Assembly (NCBI GenBank): GCA_016202395.1 | Contig: JACQOV010000022.1 | Span: 1-51,440, forward strand | Direction of reading: 5' to 3' | Length of the DNA: 51,440 nucleotides | Source of the DNA: Deltaproteobacteria bacterium | GTDB taxonomy: Bacteria > JACQOV01 | Shown: positions 1 through 9,204 of the stretch, piece after piece | How the letters are laid out: the number at the start of each line of letters is the position of its first letter | Numbering within the stretch: position 1 is the first letter of the stretch | The notes under the pieces: model-generated | Database searches by the model: none | What the model was told of the DNA's origin: nothing | The model's input: only the letters and a program-made list of their open reading frames with translations | Made by a program: the position numbers and the translations under genes

Positions 1-16
1 CTGCGTCGGATTTCAC

Positions 17-60
17 AAAAAGTCCTCAACGTACCTTCCAGGTACGTTTCCGGGCTTTTT
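17..60. repeat. Hairpin-forming palindrome at window edge
   Basis: Two nested stems are visible. The inner one is a perfect 8-bp palindrome, AACGTACC/GGTACGTT, around a 5-base loop. The outer one is AAAAAGTCC paired with GGGCTTTTT, with one G-T wobble. The flanking A and T runs would let it act as a bidirectional terminator, but it could also be a dispersed repeat. No gene is seen between here and 127. Confidence 0.6.
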
Positions 61-126
61 GCTCATCCTCCTTGTCTCGGCTCAGATCATGATTTTTCGT
101 CGCGAACATAGTTTTTAGAGGTGCCC

Positions 127-366
127 TTATTTCACTTTCGTTTTTTTGTAGATTGCGATCTCATATTTCATGACATCCACATCGTACACATGATCTTTTA
201 GAGGGACTGAGTAGAGCTTGAGCTCTTCAAACTCGCTTCCCGTTTCGTCAAAGGCCCTCTCTTCGATGAGATGGTCGAGGATCTCTTTCGCTTCATCGAA
301 TGTCAGATCATAATCTGTAAAGATGCGAAAAAATAGGCCTTTATGTTGGAAGACATACTCTTCCAT
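127..366 (-). CDS. Small acidic hypothetical protein
   Basis: An open frame of 79 residues that I do not recognise. It begins MEEYVFQHKG, is rich in Glu/Asp/Lys and has no signal peptide, membrane segment or metal-binding cysteines. The middle (about 22-50) looks like a charged helix and the end is beta-like (YEIAIYKK). No clear Shine-Dalgarno precedes the ATG. It shares its strand with the secreted-protein gene at 507-833 but lies beyond a hairpin, so it is probably transcribed separately. Even coding status is moderate; the frame is not overlapped by a better gene. Confidence 0.45.
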   Translation of the reverse strand: MEEYVFQHKGLFFRIFTDYDLTFDEAKEILDHLIEERAFDETGSEFEELKLYSVPLKDHVYDVDVMKYEIAIYKKTKVK

Positions 367-428
367 TGGGATGGCGGCAGATTAACAGATCAGTTTCGGT
401 GCGTCAATAACGGGTTGTTGGAAAGAAT

Positions 429-470
429 GAGGCTCGGCATGAACCCACTAACGGGGGTTAGCCAAGCCTC
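429..470 (-). terminator. Hairpin downstream of the secreted-protein gene
   Basis: GAGGCTCGGC pairs with GCCAAGCCTC (one mismatch), with an inner AACCC/GGGTT stem. It lies 37 bases past the stop of the minus-strand gene at 507-833. The T-run after the stem on that strand is poor, so it may be a weak intrinsic terminator or simply a repeat. Confidence 0.4.
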
Positions 471-506
471 TTCTGTCCTGCGTTAGGGGGCCTTTGTTTG
501 CAGGAT

Positions 507-833
507 CTATTTGAGTTGAATAGAGATTGCATTCAAGCTTCCGTTATCGGCTTCGCGATAACGAACGGTGACCTTGCTCTCTACTTTCAGATCCGCTCTT
601 TCAATCGTTTTCCCGTCGGCATCTCGATATCGAGTGGCTTCTGTGAGGCTAAAGGTTTGACTCTCCTTCTTTTTGGCCACTTCAATCGATCCGCTCGTGA
701 CCTCCTGGACAGTTCCGGTAAACTGGCGAGCCTTCTTCCCCGAATCTTCCTCGGCAGCCCAGCTACTGGCCAGCCCCGCGACCATTAGCCCCAAGAGCAT
801 CCCTAACAACATCCGTTTTTTCGTTCTAACCAT
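507..833 (-). CDS. Small exported beta-rich protein
   Basis: The 108-residue product starts with a clear Sec signal peptide: a basic start (residues 4-7), a hydrophobic core rich in Leu/Gly/Met to about 23 and a likely cut after SWA (residue 26). The mature part of about 80 residues alternates charged and beta-branched residues (FTGTVQEV, GSIEVAKK, KVTVRYRE), resembling small OB-fold-like exported domains such as DUF5666. That assignment rests on pattern only. An AGGAGG box 7 bases upstream of the ATG fixes the start. It appears monocistronic, and a periplasmic location is likely. Confidence 0.75.
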   Translation of the reverse strand: MVRTKKRMLLGMLLGLMVAGLASSWAAEEDSGKKARQFTGTVQEVTSGSIEVAKKKESQTFSLTEATRYRDADGKTIERADLKVESKVTVRYREADNGSLNAISIQLK

Positions 834-969
834 TTTGGTGCCTCCTTTGTGTTTTTATGGTTCCATATACTCTATCGACTCCAGAGGTCCGAATGTTGCT
901 TGGTTCGTAAAATTTTTTTGAGGTAAGGGAAGGGATATCGGTCTTAGTCAGAAAAGGTGAGAAAGAAAA

Positions 970-1042
970 TGGGCGGTACTGGGATCGAACCAGTGACCTC
1001 TGCCGTGTGAAGGCAGCGCTCTCCCAACTGAGCCAACCGCCC
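970..1042 (-). tRNA. tRNA-Val (anticodon CAC)
   Basis: On the minus strand a full cloverleaf is visible: acceptor stem GGGCGGT/ACCGCCC with discriminator A, a D-arm containing GGCTCAGTTGGGAGAGC, the anticodon stem CTGCC/GGCAG around loop TTCACAC (anticodon CAC, reading GUG) and a T-arm containing GGTTCGATCCC. It is 73 nt without CCA, and the CCA is not encoded. Confidence 0.97.
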
Positions 1043-1123
1043 GGAGTTAAAGTCATCGTATTAAAGGTTATGACCCCCTGTCAAGTTGACTAACCTACTG
1101 ATTTTCAGTAATTTTCCCCTATT

Positions 1124-1798
1124 ATGCCGAGGAGATATTACCCCATCTTTTTAGATATCAAAGGGTTTCCATGCGTGGTCATTGGAGGGGGGGCGGTCGC
1201 CGAGCAGAAGGTTCGGCAGGTTTTGGCGGCAGGGGCTAAGGTTCGCGTCATCAGCCCTCGTTTAACCCCTACTTTGAAGGAGTGGGCTCGAGGAAAGCGT
1301 TTCGAATATAAGAAAAGACTTTATCGTCGAGGGGATCTTCGCGGAGCTCGCCTCACCTTTGCCGCCACCAACCATCCCAGAACGAATGCTAGGATTCTAA
1401 AAGAGGCTCGATCTCAAAAGGTTTGGCTCAATGCCGTGGACGATCCCAAAAATTGTGATTTTGTTGTTCCATCGATGGTTCATCGGGGGAATCTAACCGT
1501 TGCAATCTCAACCAACGGCTTAAGCCCGGCTCTCTCTAAAAAAATTCGCAAAGACCTCGAAAATCAGTTTGGCCCCGAATATGAGATTTTTCTTCAGCTC
1601 CTGGGAACTCTTCGGAAACGCCCTCTTCCCGAAGGGGCCGATGGGAAAATCCGGTCGGAACGATTGAGCGCTTTGGTGAATTCTTCTGCGCTCCATTGGA
1701 TACAAAAAAAGGATGGGATTTCCATGAATCGTTTGCTTCGGAAATTGTTTGGTAAAGAAATCACTCTCGAAAATTTAGGAATCGAGCTTAAATTATGA
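1124..1798 (+). CDS. Precorrin-2 dehydrogenase / sirohydrochlorin ferrochelatase (Met8/CysG-B type)
   Basis: The protein is 224 residues, about the size of stand-alone Met8-like enzymes, which oxidise precorrin-2 with NAD+ and may insert iron to make siroheme. The N-terminal Rossmann motif GGGAVAEQK is at 21-29. The NAVDDP motif at 103-108 carries the aspartate (106) used in catalysis in Met8. The stretch STNGLSPALSKKIR follows, as usual in this family. The C-terminal third is helical and less conserved. It heads a tetrapyrrole operon, and its stop overlaps the next start (ATGA). No strong ribosome site is visible before the ATG. Confidence 0.9.
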   Translation: MPRRYYPIFLDIKGFPCVVIGGGAVAEQKVRQVLAAGAKVRVISPRLTPTLKEWARGKRFEYKKRLYRRGDLRGARLTFAATNHPRTNARILKEARSQKVWLNAVDDPKNCDFVVPSMVHRGNLTVAISTNGLSPALSKKIRKDLENQFGPEYEIFLQLLGTLRKRPLPEGADGKIRSERLSALVNSSALHWIQKKDGISMNRLLRKLFGKEITLENLGIELKL

Positions 1799-2607
1799 TT
1801 GAAAGCTTGCAGTTAACATTCTTCAGCTATCTTTTAGCCACAGCTCTATTGCTAGGCTATTTTGTTCGTCCAGAGCGGTTTTTTGCTCGCGGCGGGGTGA
1901 TCGTTCTGTTCGTTGGAGCTCTGGCGCATCTGGTGGTTCTTGTGGCGGCCTCACAGAAGTTGGGGCATTTGCCCGTAACGAATCTCTCGGAATCGCTCTC
2001 CCTTTTGAGTTGGGTGGTGGTTGTGGTTTATCTCGTTTCGTCATCGCGACAATCGCTCCCTGGGATTGGGGCTTCGGTGAGTTTAATGGCCTCCCTCTTG
2101 CTTCTCATCTCTTTTTATCTGCCGAAGTCGGCAACCTTAGAGCCCCAAGAACTGCGCATCTTTTGGTTTCCGCTGCACATCCTTTTTTCCATCGGTGGCG
2201 ATGCGTTCCTTTTAGTGGCCTCCCTCGGCGGCCTTTTTTATCTCCTTCAAGAACGACAAGTAAAATGGAAACACCTGGGGCTCCTTTTCAAGCGACTTCC
2301 TTCACTCGAGGTTTTAGATGAGCTTAGCTATGCAGGTCTCGCTGTGGGATTCGTTCTTTTGACCCTTGGGATCTTGTCTGGAGCGCTCTGGGCCGAGCAT
2401 GCTTGGGGGAAATTTTGGAGTTGGGAAGCTAAACAAACCCTCTCCTTTGTCACATGGTTTGCCTACGGGGTCGTTTTGCAAGGTCGCCTTTTTTGGGGAT
2501 GGCGGGGTCGTCGCTCCTCACTCCTCTCTCTCTTGGGGCTTGCGGCTTTAATCTTTAGCTTTTTGGGAGGGTTCCTCTTTAGTTCCGGCTCCCACAATTT
2601 TTTCTAA
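1795..2607 (+). CDS. CcsA/HemX-type integral membrane protein (cytochrome c assembly family)
   Basis: A 270-residue polytopic membrane protein with about eight hydrophobic segments. The tryptophan-rich signature WGKFWSWEAK (204-213) is the haem-handling WWD-like motif of the CcsA/CcmC/HemX family, and possible haem-ligand histidines stand at 45, 128 and 203. The 270-residue length fits HemX, the CcsA-like protein found directly before hemA in many bacteria, where it is linked to HemA level or haem delivery. It is translationally coupled to the gene before it by a 4-base overlap and lies 11 bases before the hemA ATG. Whether it works in cytochrome c assembly or HemA regulation cannot be told from sequence. 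Confidence 0.88.
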   Translation: MIESLQLTFFSYLLATALLLGYFVRPERFFARGGVIVLFVGALAHLVVLVAASQKLGHLPVTNLSESLSLLSWVVVVVYLVSSSRQSLPGIGASVSLMASLLLLISFYLPKSATLEPQELRIFWFPLHILFSIGGDAFLLVASLGGLFYLLQERQVKWKHLGLLFKRLPSLEVLDELSYAGLAVGFVLLTLGILSGALWAEHAWGKFWSWEAKQTLSFVTWFAYGVVLQGRLFWGWRGRRSSLLSLLGLAALIFSFLGGFLFSSGSHNFF

Positions 2608-2618
2608 AGGTATTGACG

Positions 2619-3896
2619 ATGAATGTAGTGGTTATCGGTCTCAACCATAAAACCGCTCCTCTCCATTTGAGAGAGCGTCTCTCGTATCGAGTGGAGGAGC
2701 TAGGCGATTCCCTAAAAGAGCTTCGCGCCATTCCTTCGGTCTGTGAGGCGCTGATTCTTTCTACCTGCAATCGTGTGGAATTTTATAGCGTGACCGATTC
2801 TATGGAGGAGGTGTCTTTAAGGGTAGAAGAATATCTTTCCCGATCCCGGAAAATTTCTCAAGGAGATTTTTCGCCTTATCTTTATCGGCTCTTGGGGCGC
2901 GAGGCTGTTTGTCACACCTTTCGTGTGGCCTCGAGTTTGGACTCGATGGTCGTGGGAGAGCCCCAAATTCTGGGTCAAGTGAAGGAGGCCTATCATGCGG
3001 CTACCTCGGTTCATGCGACGGGAGTGATCTTAAATCGATTGATCCATCATGCGTTTTCCGTTGCAAAGCGAGTTCGGACCGAAACGGGGGTCGCAAAAGA
3101 GGGGGTCTCCATTGGCTCAGTGGCGGCCGATCTGGCCGAGAAGATCTTTGGCGGAATGAAGGATTGCAGCGTTCTTGTGGTGGGGGCCGGGGAGATGTGC
3201 AAGGCCGCCGTTCGTCAGTTTAAAAATCGGGGAGTTTCTCAACTGAATATCGTCAACCGCACGTTGGATCGCGCCGTGGAATTGGCCGAGCGATTCCAAG
3301 GGACCCCGCTCCCGTGGAATCAATTAGAGAAAGCTTTGCATGAGGCTGATATTGTTATTACCTCTACGGGGGCTTTTGAGCCCATCTTTTCTGCGCCACT
3401 GATTCACCGAGTGATGAAGGAGAGACGGTGGAGGCCGATGTTTTTTATCGATATTGCGGTTCCTCGAAATGTGGCTCCGGAGGTGCACCAACTGGAGAAT
3501 GTTTATCTCTACAACATTGATGATTTGGAGGGGGTGGTTCGGGAGAACAGGAAAGAGCGGATGAAAGAGGCGGAGCTGGGAGAGCAGATGATTTTGGAAG
3601 AGGCGGATCGGTTTGAGGCCTGGCTCCAAGGGTTGGAGGCGGTGCCAACGATCATTTCGTTGAACGAGAAATTGGAAAGGATTCGAGAGCAAGAACTTCA
3701 GAAATGCGCCGCGGCGCTGCAAAATGGAGCTAAGGATCCGATGGCCGAGGCGGAACGGATGAGTCATGCCATCGTCAACAAGATTTTGCACGAGCCTCTC
3801 GATGAGCTCAAGCGAGCCAGTCGAGGTCCTGAGCGTTATCTCTACATCGAAGCGGTGCGGAAACTTTTTGGTTTGGGAACAGAGGAAAAGAAGTGA
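2619..3896 (+). CDS. hemA: Glutamyl-tRNA reductase
   Basis: HemA reduces glutamyl-tRNA to glutamate-1-semialdehyde with NADPH, the first committed step of C5 tetrapyrrole synthesis. I start at ATG 2619 because AAAGG stands 8 bases upstream and the protein then opens MNVVVIGLNHKTAP, the family's usual N-terminus. This places the catalytic cysteine of STCNR at residue 50, as in the well-studied enzymes; an upstream TTG at 2613 is possible. Also visible are VVGEPQILGQVKEAY, an NADPH-binding VLVVGAGEMCKAAV stretch and the C-terminal dimerisation helix. The 3' end overlaps hemC by 4 bases. At 425 residues it is of normal length. Confidence 0.97.
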   Translation: MNVVVIGLNHKTAPLHLRERLSYRVEELGDSLKELRAIPSVCEALILSTCNRVEFYSVTDSMEEVSLRVEEYLSRSRKISQGDFSPYLYRLLGREAVCHTFRVASSLDSMVVGEPQILGQVKEAYHAATSVHATGVILNRLIHHAFSVAKRVRTETGVAKEGVSIGSVAADLAEKIFGGMKDCSVLVVGAGEMCKAAVRQFKNRGVSQLNIVNRTLDRAVELAERFQGTPLPWNQLEKALHEADIVITSTGAFEPIFSAPLIHRVMKERRWRPMFFIDIAVPRNVAPEVHQLENVYLYNIDDLEGVVRENRKERMKEAELGEQMILEEADRFEAWLQGLEAVPTIISLNEKLERIREQELQKCAAALQNGAKDPMAEAERMSHAIVNKILHEPLDELKRASRGPERYLYIEAVRKLFGLGTEEKK

Positions 3897-4816
3897 AACT
3901 TCGCATTGGAACACGAGAGTCTCCTTTAGCGCTTCGTCAAGCGGAGATGATTAGAGCCGCTTTGATGGAGAAATATCCTGGGACGGTTGTTGACCTTGTT
4001 CCGATTCGAACTCGTGGCGATCATCCATGGAGCCATCCCAAGCTTTCTCAGTTTGGAGGAAAAGGACTTTTTACAAAAGAGATTGAAGAGGCTCTTTTAG
4101 CTGAGAAGGTGGATTTAGCAGTGCATAGTTGTAAGGATCTCCCTTCGGAGATCCCTTTGGGGCTTTGTTTGGCGGCTTTTCCAGAGCGGGAGGATCCACG
4201 GGACGTCTTTATCGCTGGCCAACCTGGACGTTTTCAAGATCTTTCAAGGGGAGCGACGGTGGGGACAGGGAGTTTGCGCAGGAGGGTTCAGCTTCTTGCG
4301 ATGAGAGGGGACATCCAGATTCGAGCGATTCGCGGAAATGTCGACACTCGCATCGCAAAACTTCAGTCTGAGAAATTGGATGGGATCGTTCTCGCGGCGG
4401 CTGGGCTTAAAAGATTGGGGAAGGATCTCAGTTCCGTGGAGTATTTTTCAGAAGATCAACTGATTCCCGCTGTGGGACAGGGAGCCTTGGCCATCGAATG
4501 TCGCAAGGAAGATCCCTCGACGCGAGAGAAAGTCCTATCGTTGAATCATTTACCGACAGAGATCGCTATCCGCGCGGAACGGGCTGCTTTGAAAAAATTA
4601 GGGGGAGATTGTAATGTTCCTATGGCTCTTCATGCTGGGGTTCAAGGGGGAACTCTCAGAATGGTGGGGATGGTAGGGAGTTTCAATGGACAGCGTGTGG
4701 TGAGGGAATCGATCGAAGGATCGATTGCAGATCCCGAAGCATTAGGGTTGCGATTGTCCGAGCAAATGTTGGAACAAGGAGCTGGAAAAATTCTAAAGGA
4801 GTTTCAAAGTGTCTAA
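3893..4816 (+). CDS. hemC: Porphobilinogen deaminase (hydroxymethylbilane synthase)
   Basis: The 307-residue enzyme joins four porphobilinogens into hydroxymethylbilane. It starts at GTG 3893, overlapping the hemA stop. Visible marks are RIGTRESPLALRQAE at the N-terminus, AVHSCKDLPSEIP with the catalytic aspartate at 82, arginines in GSLRRR and RGNVDTR that bind the growing pyrrole chain, and the cofactor-attachment cysteine 240 in LGGDCNVP. All key residues are present and the length is normal. It overlaps the next gene by 8 bases, so hemA-hemC-cobA/hemD are coupled. Confidence 0.97.
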   Translation: MKLRIGTRESPLALRQAEMIRAALMEKYPGTVVDLVPIRTRGDHPWSHPKLSQFGGKGLFTKEIEEALLAEKVDLAVHSCKDLPSEIPLGLCLAAFPEREDPRDVFIAGQPGRFQDLSRGATVGTGSLRRRVQLLAMRGDIQIRAIRGNVDTRIAKLQSEKLDGIVLAAAGLKRLGKDLSSVEYFSEDQLIPAVGQGALAIECRKEDPSTREKVLSLNHLPTEIAIRAERAALKKLGGDCNVPMALHAGVQGGTLRMVGMVGSFNGQRVVRESIEGSIADPEALGLRLSEQMLEQGAGKILKEFQSV

Positions 4817-6356
4817 AGCCAAGATTATTGGGAAGGTCTATTTGGTGGGAGCGGGGCCTGGGGATCCCGAATTGATCACGCTCAAGGGGATTCGAACGCT
4901 CCGTCGGTCCGATGTGGTTCTTTATGATCATCTCGCCAATCCGGAGCTGCTCGCTTATGCTCCTTCTACAGCCAGGAAGATCGATGTTGGGAAAGAAGGG
5001 GGAGGGCGATCGATGAGGCAGGATCGAATCATTCAAAAGATGATCCAACTGGCCCAATCGGGAAAAATCGTTGTGCGACTTAAAGGGGGAGATCCTTTTC
5101 TCTTTGGTCGTGGGGGGGAAGAGGCGGAGGCCCTTGCGGAGGTCGGGATTTTCTGTGAAGTGATTCCCGGAGTGACCTCAGCGATTGCCGTTCCTGCCTA
5201 TGCGGGGATTCCTGTGACCCATCGAAGGTTTGCCTCGGCCGTCACCATTGCCACAGGGCATGAGGATCCTGAAAAATCGGAGTCGATCCTTCCGTGGATC
5301 GAGATGGCTCGCGCCGGACAAACGCTAGTCCTTCTCATGGGGGTCAAAACTTTAAAGCGCAATGTGGGTTGTCTCCTCTCCTCAGGATGTGATCCTAAAA
5401 CGCCGGTGGCGTTGATTCAGTGGGGAACTTATCCCCAGCAGAGAACGGTGATTGCGCCTCTGAATCAGATCGTTGCCGAGGCAAAGAAAGCTCGGGTGGG
5501 GCCTCCTTCGGTGATGGTGGTGGGAGAGGTTGTTTCGCTTCGAGGAAAGATTGGATCACGAGAGGAGAGGCCCCTTTTGGGGAAACGGATTCTTGTAACA
5601 AGAGCGCGAGAGCAGGCCTCGGAATTCGTTGACCGTTTGAAGAACCTGGGCGCAGAGTCGATCGAGATTCCTGCGGTCGATATTCAACCTCCCAAGAGTT
5701 GGAAAAAGTTTGATTCCATAGTTAAAGAGACGACAAATTATGATTGGGTTATTTTTACGAGCGTCAACGGAGTTCGAGCCGTTGCGGATCGATTGCGGAA
5801 ATTGGGGCTAGAGTTTTCCAAATTATTTAGGTCTGCCTCTATTTGTGCCATTGGGCCTCGAACCGCTGAAGAGATAGAGTTGCAAGGATTGAAGGTGAAA
5901 AAAATCCCTTCGGAGTATCGGGCGGAGTCGATTCTGGAGGCTTTCGGCTCGCTCGATCTTAAAGGGAAAAGTTTTTTAATCCCTCGCTCCGAGATCGCCA
6001 GAGATCTTTTGCCCCGGGAACTCCAGAAGAGGGGAGCCAAGGTCGATGTCGTCGATGTTTACCGAACGGTTCCATCTCGGATCGATTCACGGGATCTCCA
6101 AGGCCGGCTTAAAAACGGAGAGATCGACGTTTTGACCTTCACCAGTTCTTCGACCGTTCATTCCTTGGCTCGACATTTTGGGCGAAAGGGGTTAAAAAAT
6201 TGGACCGATGGGGCGGTGGTGGCCTGTATCGGGCCGATTACGGAAAAGACGGCTCGATCGTATGGTTTAAGATCGGAAATTGTCGCAAAGAAATACACGA
6301 TCGGTGGCTTAACCCAAGCGATCGTTGATTATTTTAAACGTGGAGGGGAAATATGA
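4809..6356 (+). CDS. cobA-hemD: Uroporphyrinogen-III C-methyltransferase / uroporphyrinogen-III synthase fusion
   Basis: A 515-residue bifunctional protein starting at GTG 4809. Residues about 8-250 are the SAM-dependent methyltransferase ([43 protein letters not shown]), which makes precorrin-2. Residues about 258-510 are the HemD-type synthase ([31 protein letters not shown]), which makes uroporphyrinogen III from the HemC product. Such fusions occur in several bacterial groups, including deltaproteobacteria and firmicutes. With the precorrin-2 dehydrogenase upstream, the operon serves both the siroheme and haem branches. It ends in an ATGA overlap with the aldo/keto reductase. Confidence 0.95.
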   Translation: MSKAKIIGKVYLVGAGPGDPELITLKGIRTLRRSDVVLYDHLANPELLAYAPSTARKIDVGKEGGGRSMRQDRIIQKMIQLAQSGKIVVRLKGGDPFLFGRGGEEAEALAEVGIFCEVIPGVTSAIAVPAYAGIPVTHRRFASAVTIATGHEDPEKSESILPWIEMARAGQTLVLLMGVKTLKRNVGCLLSSGCDPKTPVALIQWGTYPQQRTVIAPLNQIVAEAKKARVGPPSVMVVGEVVSLRGKIGSREERPLLGKRILVTRAREQASEFVDRLKNLGAESIEIPAVDIQPPKSWKKFDSIVKETTNYDWVIFTSVNGVRAVADRLRKLGLEFSKLFRSASICAIGPRTAEEIELQGLKVKKIPSEYRAESILEAFGSLDLKGKSFLIPRSEIARDLLPRELQKRGAKVDVVDVYRTVPSRIDSRDLQGRLKNGEIDVLTFTSSSTVHSLARHFGRKGLKNWTDGAVVACIGPITEKTARSYGLRSEIVAKKYTIGGLTQAIVDYFKRGGEI

Positions 6357-7411
6357 GGTTTAGGAAGATTCCGGGGACTGAGATTCGATGTTCCGACGTG
6401 GGGTTTGGGGTGTGGACTGTTGGAACAACGTGGTGGGGAATCAACGATGAAAAGTTTGGGATTCAGTTGCTCCAAAAGGCCTTCGATCTTGGCATCAACT
6501 TTTTTGATACTGCCGATACCTATGGAAATGGCTACGGGGAGGAGATCTTAGCGAAAGCCCTCGGTTCCAAACGAGACAAGATCGTTATCGCCACCAAATT
6601 TGGCTACGATATCTACAACCATGGCGGAGAGAATCGTGGCCAACGCGAACTCCCCCAGGACCTTTCCCCGAAATTCATTCGCTTTGCTTTAGAAAAAAGC
6701 TTGGAGCGCCTAAAAACCGATTGTATCGATCTCTACCAGATCCACAATGCCAAACTCGAGCACGTTCAGTCCGATGAGTTATTTGAGCTTCTCGACCGAT
6801 TAGTGGAAGAAGGGAAAATCCGCTCCTATGGGGCTGCTATGGGGCCTGCCATTGGGTGGTTGGTGGAATCGGTTGCAGCGATGAAGGCACGCCCGAGCGT
6901 CTCCATCCTTCAGATCATTTACAATTTGCTCGAGCAAGAGCCGGGAAGATCCCTTTTTCGGCTCGGTGGGGCCACGGATACCGGTTTTTTGGTCCGAGTC
7001 CCGCATTCTTCTGGGATTTTGGAGGGGAAATATTCGTTAGAGACCACCTTTGCGCCTAACGATCATCGTCGGCATCGCCCCAAAGAGTGGTTGACCCACG
7101 GGCTCCAGAAGCTTCAAACTCTCCAATTTCTAACCCAGAGCGGGGAACGAACGATCGGTCAGGCCGCTTTGAAATTTGTTCTGGCTCAGCCGACGGTTGT
7201 TTCTGTGCTTCCAAACATTTATAATGAGGAGCAGTTGATCGAGTTGGCTCACGCCTCCGATGTCCCGGATCTGACTTCGGAAGAGCTGGCGCGGATTGAA
7301 AAACTCTATCAAAAGAACTTTAATGTGGAAGAGCCACCGATGGAGTTTAAGGGGATTTCGGTTGACGCTCCGGAGGCAAAGGAGATTCTTAGTCAAGGGC
7401 GCCTCCTTTAA
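6353..7411 (+). CDS. Aldo/keto reductase family oxidoreductase
   Basis: The protein is 352 residues with the AKR TIM-barrel signatures. The catalytic tetrad is complete: Asp52 and Tyr57 ([11 protein letters not shown]), Lys82 (VIATKFGYD) and His131 (LYQIHNA). The C-terminal NADPH-binding pattern is also present ([20 protein letters not shown]). The ATG overlaps the cobA-hemD stop, so it is cotranslated with the tetrapyrrole operon. Its substrate is unknown; position alone hints at a link to haem or siroheme metabolism, but AKRs are promiscuous. The next gene begins 16 bases after its stop. Confidence 0.9.
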   Translation: MRFRKIPGTEIRCSDVGFGVWTVGTTWWGINDEKFGIQLLQKAFDLGINFFDTADTYGNGYGEEILAKALGSKRDKIVIATKFGYDIYNHGGENRGQRELPQDLSPKFIRFALEKSLERLKTDCIDLYQIHNAKLEHVQSDELFELLDRLVEEGKIRSYGAAMGPAIGWLVESVAAMKARPSVSILQIIYNLLEQEPGRSLFRLGGATDTGFLVRVPHSSGILEGKYSLETTFAPNDHRRHRPKEWLTHGLQKLQTLQFLTQSGERTIGQAALKFVLAQPTVVSVLPNIYNEEQLIELAHASDVPDLTSEELARIEKLYQKNFNVEEPPMEFKGISVDAPEAKEILSQGRLL

Positions 7412-7427
7412 GGGGTGACGCAAAAGT

Positions 7428-9137
7428 TTGTCAACACTTCTTTTAATCATACGTCGCTTTTCGACAATCCTGAATTTCGCTCTGAGCGTTCTTTCGGTAT
7501 TAACCCTCTTTTTCTACCTTCTTTATTTTGGGGGGGATCTTCCAAAGTGGGCAGAGCCTCTCTTTCCGCTTTTTCAAGAAGGGGTTTTGACGATCTTTAT
7601 CGTCGACATGGTTCTTCAGTTTGTATTGAGTCGACCCAAAAGCCTCTACTTTCGGGATCACCTCATCGATTGGATTATCTTGATTCCTTGGATTTTCACA
7701 GCGGAAGTGACCTATTCTGTCCCTCTTATTTTGATTCGCCAAGGGTTTTGGACTTGGAGATCTTTTACGGCCACTAAAACGGCTGTTACCTTGCTGGCCG
7801 ATTTCCGACGTTACCCCGCAAAGATGCTTGCGGGGAGTTTTTTTGCCGTCATCTCCATGGGGACTATTTTGTTGGTTTTTCCCATTGCGACTCACAAAAC
7901 TGGAGGAATGGATCTCATCGACGCTTTATTTACTGTCACTTCTGCAACCTGTGTCACCGGACTCTCCATCTACGACACCTATTCCTATTTCACCCCTTTC
8001 GGTCAAGGAGTCATTTTGGCTTTAATTCAGATCGGAGGATTGGGGATGATGACCCTTTCGAGCGCCGTTGCCGTTATCTTGGGGGAGAAACTCACCATTC
8101 GAAATCGTGTTCTTCTTCAGGATATTTTAGAGGAGACCAATGTTGAAGACTTCAAGCAACTTCTCATCACAATTCTCCGAACCACGTTAACGATCGAGTT
8201 GGTGGGGGCCCTAATCCTTACGTTAAACTGGAAGGAGGAGCTGGGAAGTTGGGGAAAATCGATCTACTTTGGGGTTTTTCATTCCATCTCGGCCTTTTGT
8301 AATGCCGGTTTTGCGCTGTTCCCTGACAGTTTGATGCAATTCAGCTCGGATGGGGTCACCACTTTTACCATGACCACTCTAATCATCTTAGGCGGAGTTG
8401 GCTTTCCCGTGTTAGCAGGACTGCTCCACAGCCGTTTTTGGTCTCGCGATCCGGCAAAGAGAAAGGCCATCAGCATCCATACCAAATTGGCCTTAATGAT
8501 ATCCTTGATCCTGCTGGTTGCGGGGGCCACCTTCCTTTTCTTTGTGGAATTTTCCCATGCTTTTGCCAATCTGGATATGTCGACACGCATTCAAGTCGCG
8601 TGGTTTCAATCGGTCACCCCTCGAACAGCGGGATTTAACACGATTAGTTTAAACGCGCTCACCCAGAGCTCTCAGTTTCTTTTGATTGTCTTGATGTTTA
8701 TTGGAGCCTCTCCCGGCTCCACCGGAGGAGGAATTAAGACAACCACCTTTGGTGTTTTGATGTTGGCTTTCCTTGCCATGCTTCGAGGGCGTGAAGATGT
8801 AGAGTGTTTTGGTCGTCGGGTCCCTGTTAATATTATTAATAAATCGATTGCGATCCTAATGTCCGGTTTCGGAGTGGTGACCCTTGGGGTTCTTTTCTTG
8901 TTAATGACGGAGGTCTCTTATCCGTTGATGACCGTTTTATTTGAGGCCATGTCCGCCTTTGGAACGGTGGGGCTTTCTTTGGGACTGACTCCGTATCTGA
9001 GCGATGTTGGTAAAATTTTAGTTTCGGTGTTAATGTTTATAGGGAGGATTGGGCCGCTGACGTTGGCTTTTATTGTGGGGCAGCAGCTTTCGGTGGCTCA
9101 TTATCGATACCCTTATGGAAAGGTGATGGTGGGATAA
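7428..9137 (+). CDS. trkH: TrkH/KtrB-family potassium uptake channel subunit with N-terminal membrane extension
   Basis: A 569-residue membrane protein. All four selectivity-filter loops of the TrkH/KtrB fold are seen: TCVTGLS, FCNAGFA, PRTAGFN and FGTVGLS. The channel core fills about residues 125-569. The first ~120 residues are an extension with three or four hydrophobic stretches and a segment (YFRDHLIDWIILIPW) reminiscent of voltage-sensor-like ion-channel domains; that likeness is inference. The frame opens at a TTG with only a distant AAGGGG upstream, so the start is uncertain, but hydrophobic coding continues through the extension. It pairs with the RCK protein downstream. Confidence 0.92.
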   Translation: MSTLLLIIRRFSTILNFALSVLSVLTLFFYLLYFGGDLPKWAEPLFPLFQEGVLTIFIVDMVLQFVLSRPKSLYFRDHLIDWIILIPWIFTAEVTYSVPLILIRQGFWTWRSFTATKTAVTLLADFRRYPAKMLAGSFFAVISMGTILLVFPIATHKTGGMDLIDALFTVTSATCVTGLSIYDTYSYFTPFGQGVILALIQIGGLGMMTLSSAVAVILGEKLTIRNRVLLQDILEETNVEDFKQLLITILRTTLTIELVGALILTLNWKEELGSWGKSIYFGVFHSISAFCNAGFALFPDSLMQFSSDGVTTFTMTTLIILGGVGFPVLAGLLHSRFWSRDPAKRKAISIHTKLALMISLILLVAGATFLFFVEFSHAFANLDMSTRIQVAWFQSVTPRTAGFNTISLNALTQSSQFLLIVLMFIGASPGSTGGGIKTTTFGVLMLAFLAMLRGREDVECFGRRVPVNIINKSIAILMSGFGVVTLGVLFLLMTEVSYPLMTVLFEAMSAFGTVGLSLGLTPYLSDVGKILVSVLMFIGRIGPLTLAFIVGQQLSVAHYRYPYGKVMVG

Positions 9138-9139
9138 AA

Positions 9140-9187
9140 ATTATGAAGCAGATCCTTTGAGCGAAAAGGATCTGCCTCATAATTTTC
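9140..9187 (+). terminator. Strong hairpin between trkH and trkA
   Basis: A 19-bp stem (9140-9158 with 9165-9183) has one A-C mismatch and a 6-base loop, followed by only four T. It begins 2 bases after the trkH stop and ends about 18 bases before the trkA start. It could be a partial terminator, or an mRNA stabiliser that sets the TrkH:TrkA ratio. It rules out the upstream TTG at 9157 as the trkA start, because that codon would be buried in the stem. Confidence 0.75.
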
Positions 9188-9204
9188 AACCACGGAGGAG
9201 AAGT

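Noticed and set aside
9157..9204. Upstream TTG start for trkA
   Set aside because: The codon lies inside the strong hairpin at 9140-9183, and ATG 9205 has a proper SD and the family N-terminus.
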